Shown: positions 5,192 to 5,238 of the stretch, in pieces
Numbering within the stretch: the stretch's first letter is position 1
How the letters are laid out: each line of letters starts with the position of its first letter
Assembly (NCBI GenBank): GCA_023418755.1
Contig: JAEZZE010000349.1
Location: 1 to 5,238 of the forward strand
Source: Bacillota bacterium
GTDB lineage: Bacteria > Bacillota > Bacilli > Paenibacillales > Paenibacillaceae
DNA length: 5,238 nucleotides
Reading direction: 5' to 3'
The notes under the pieces: generated by a model
Seen by the model: the letters and a program-made list of their open reading frames with translations, nothing else
Told to the model about the DNA's origin: nothing
Database searches by the model: none
Translations under genes and position numbers: made by a program

Positions 5192-5238
5192 AAAAATCGC
5201 CGTCGGAAAAGGCAGGCCAACATCGACCGGGAAGATAC
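5145..5238 (+). CDS. Start of a further gene with a basic N-terminus (3' partial)
   Basis: A frame opens at TTG 5145 behind GGAGGTG (5131-5137) and stays open to the end of the window, giving 31 visible residues beginning MKRKRRSARAGKGGSKK. It overlaps the end of the third small gene by 47 nt in another frame. The Lys/Arg/Gly/Ser-rich beginning resembles the N-terminal tails of both glycosyltransferases in this window, one of which also starts with TTG after a strong ribosome binding site. The product may therefore be another tailed glycosyltransferase, or another protein of the same locus. No catalytic domain is visible yet, so the product cannot be named. Confidence 0.6.
   Translation, partial: MKRKRRSARAGKGGSKKIAVGKGRPTSTGKI

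Noticed and set aside
1..5238. Mobile element or phage origin (the tail domain resembles phage fibre domains)
   Set aside because: No transposase, integrase, terminal repeats or phage structural genes are visible, and the neighbours are glycan-synthesis genes.

Overview
The window looks like chromosomal DNA from a spore-forming Firmicute of the Paenibacillus/Cohnella type. The reasons are strong AAGGAGG-type ribosome binding sites, several TTG starts, moderate GC content, a tail protein of the kind I recall as 'WIAG-tail', and a sugar nucleotidyltransferase resembling SpsI of the Bacillus subtilis spore-polysaccharide operon. The genus is inferred; no rRNA or housekeeping gene is present. All genes lie on the + strand.

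Layout: (1) The 3' part of a repeat protein (3-761) made of 10-residue units and ending in a WIAxG-type tail domain, followed by a hairpin terminator (770-807). (2) A three-gene run: a family 2 glycosyltransferase with a basic, Gly/Ser-rich N-terminal tail (898-1761, TTG start), an SpsI/RmlA-type sugar-1-phosphate nucleotidyltransferase (1851-2576, TTG start), and a second family 2 glycosyltransferase with an Arg-rich tail and an unassigned C-terminal region (2607-4010). This run is closed by a strong bipartite hairpin plus T6 terminator (4027-4078). (3) A possible sigma-K-like promoter (4119-4146), then three small helical proteins of 96, 110 and 112 aa (4197-4487, 4521-4853, 4853-5191). They share a core motif and look like diverged paralogs; I do not recognise the family. 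(4) The start of a further gene (TTG at 5145), which overlaps the third small gene by 47 nt and encodes another very basic N-terminus.

Reading of the whole (inference): this is a surface-glycan locus, probably for the spore surface. The nucleotidyltransferase would supply an NDP-sugar, the two glycosyltransferases would transfer sugars, and the repeat/tail protein could be a surface-exposed structural or acceptor protein. The three small proteins are the least explained part. Other points worth a second look are the basic tails shared by three genes, a duplicated module at the end of the second glycosyltransferase, and a possible frameshift at the end of the first.
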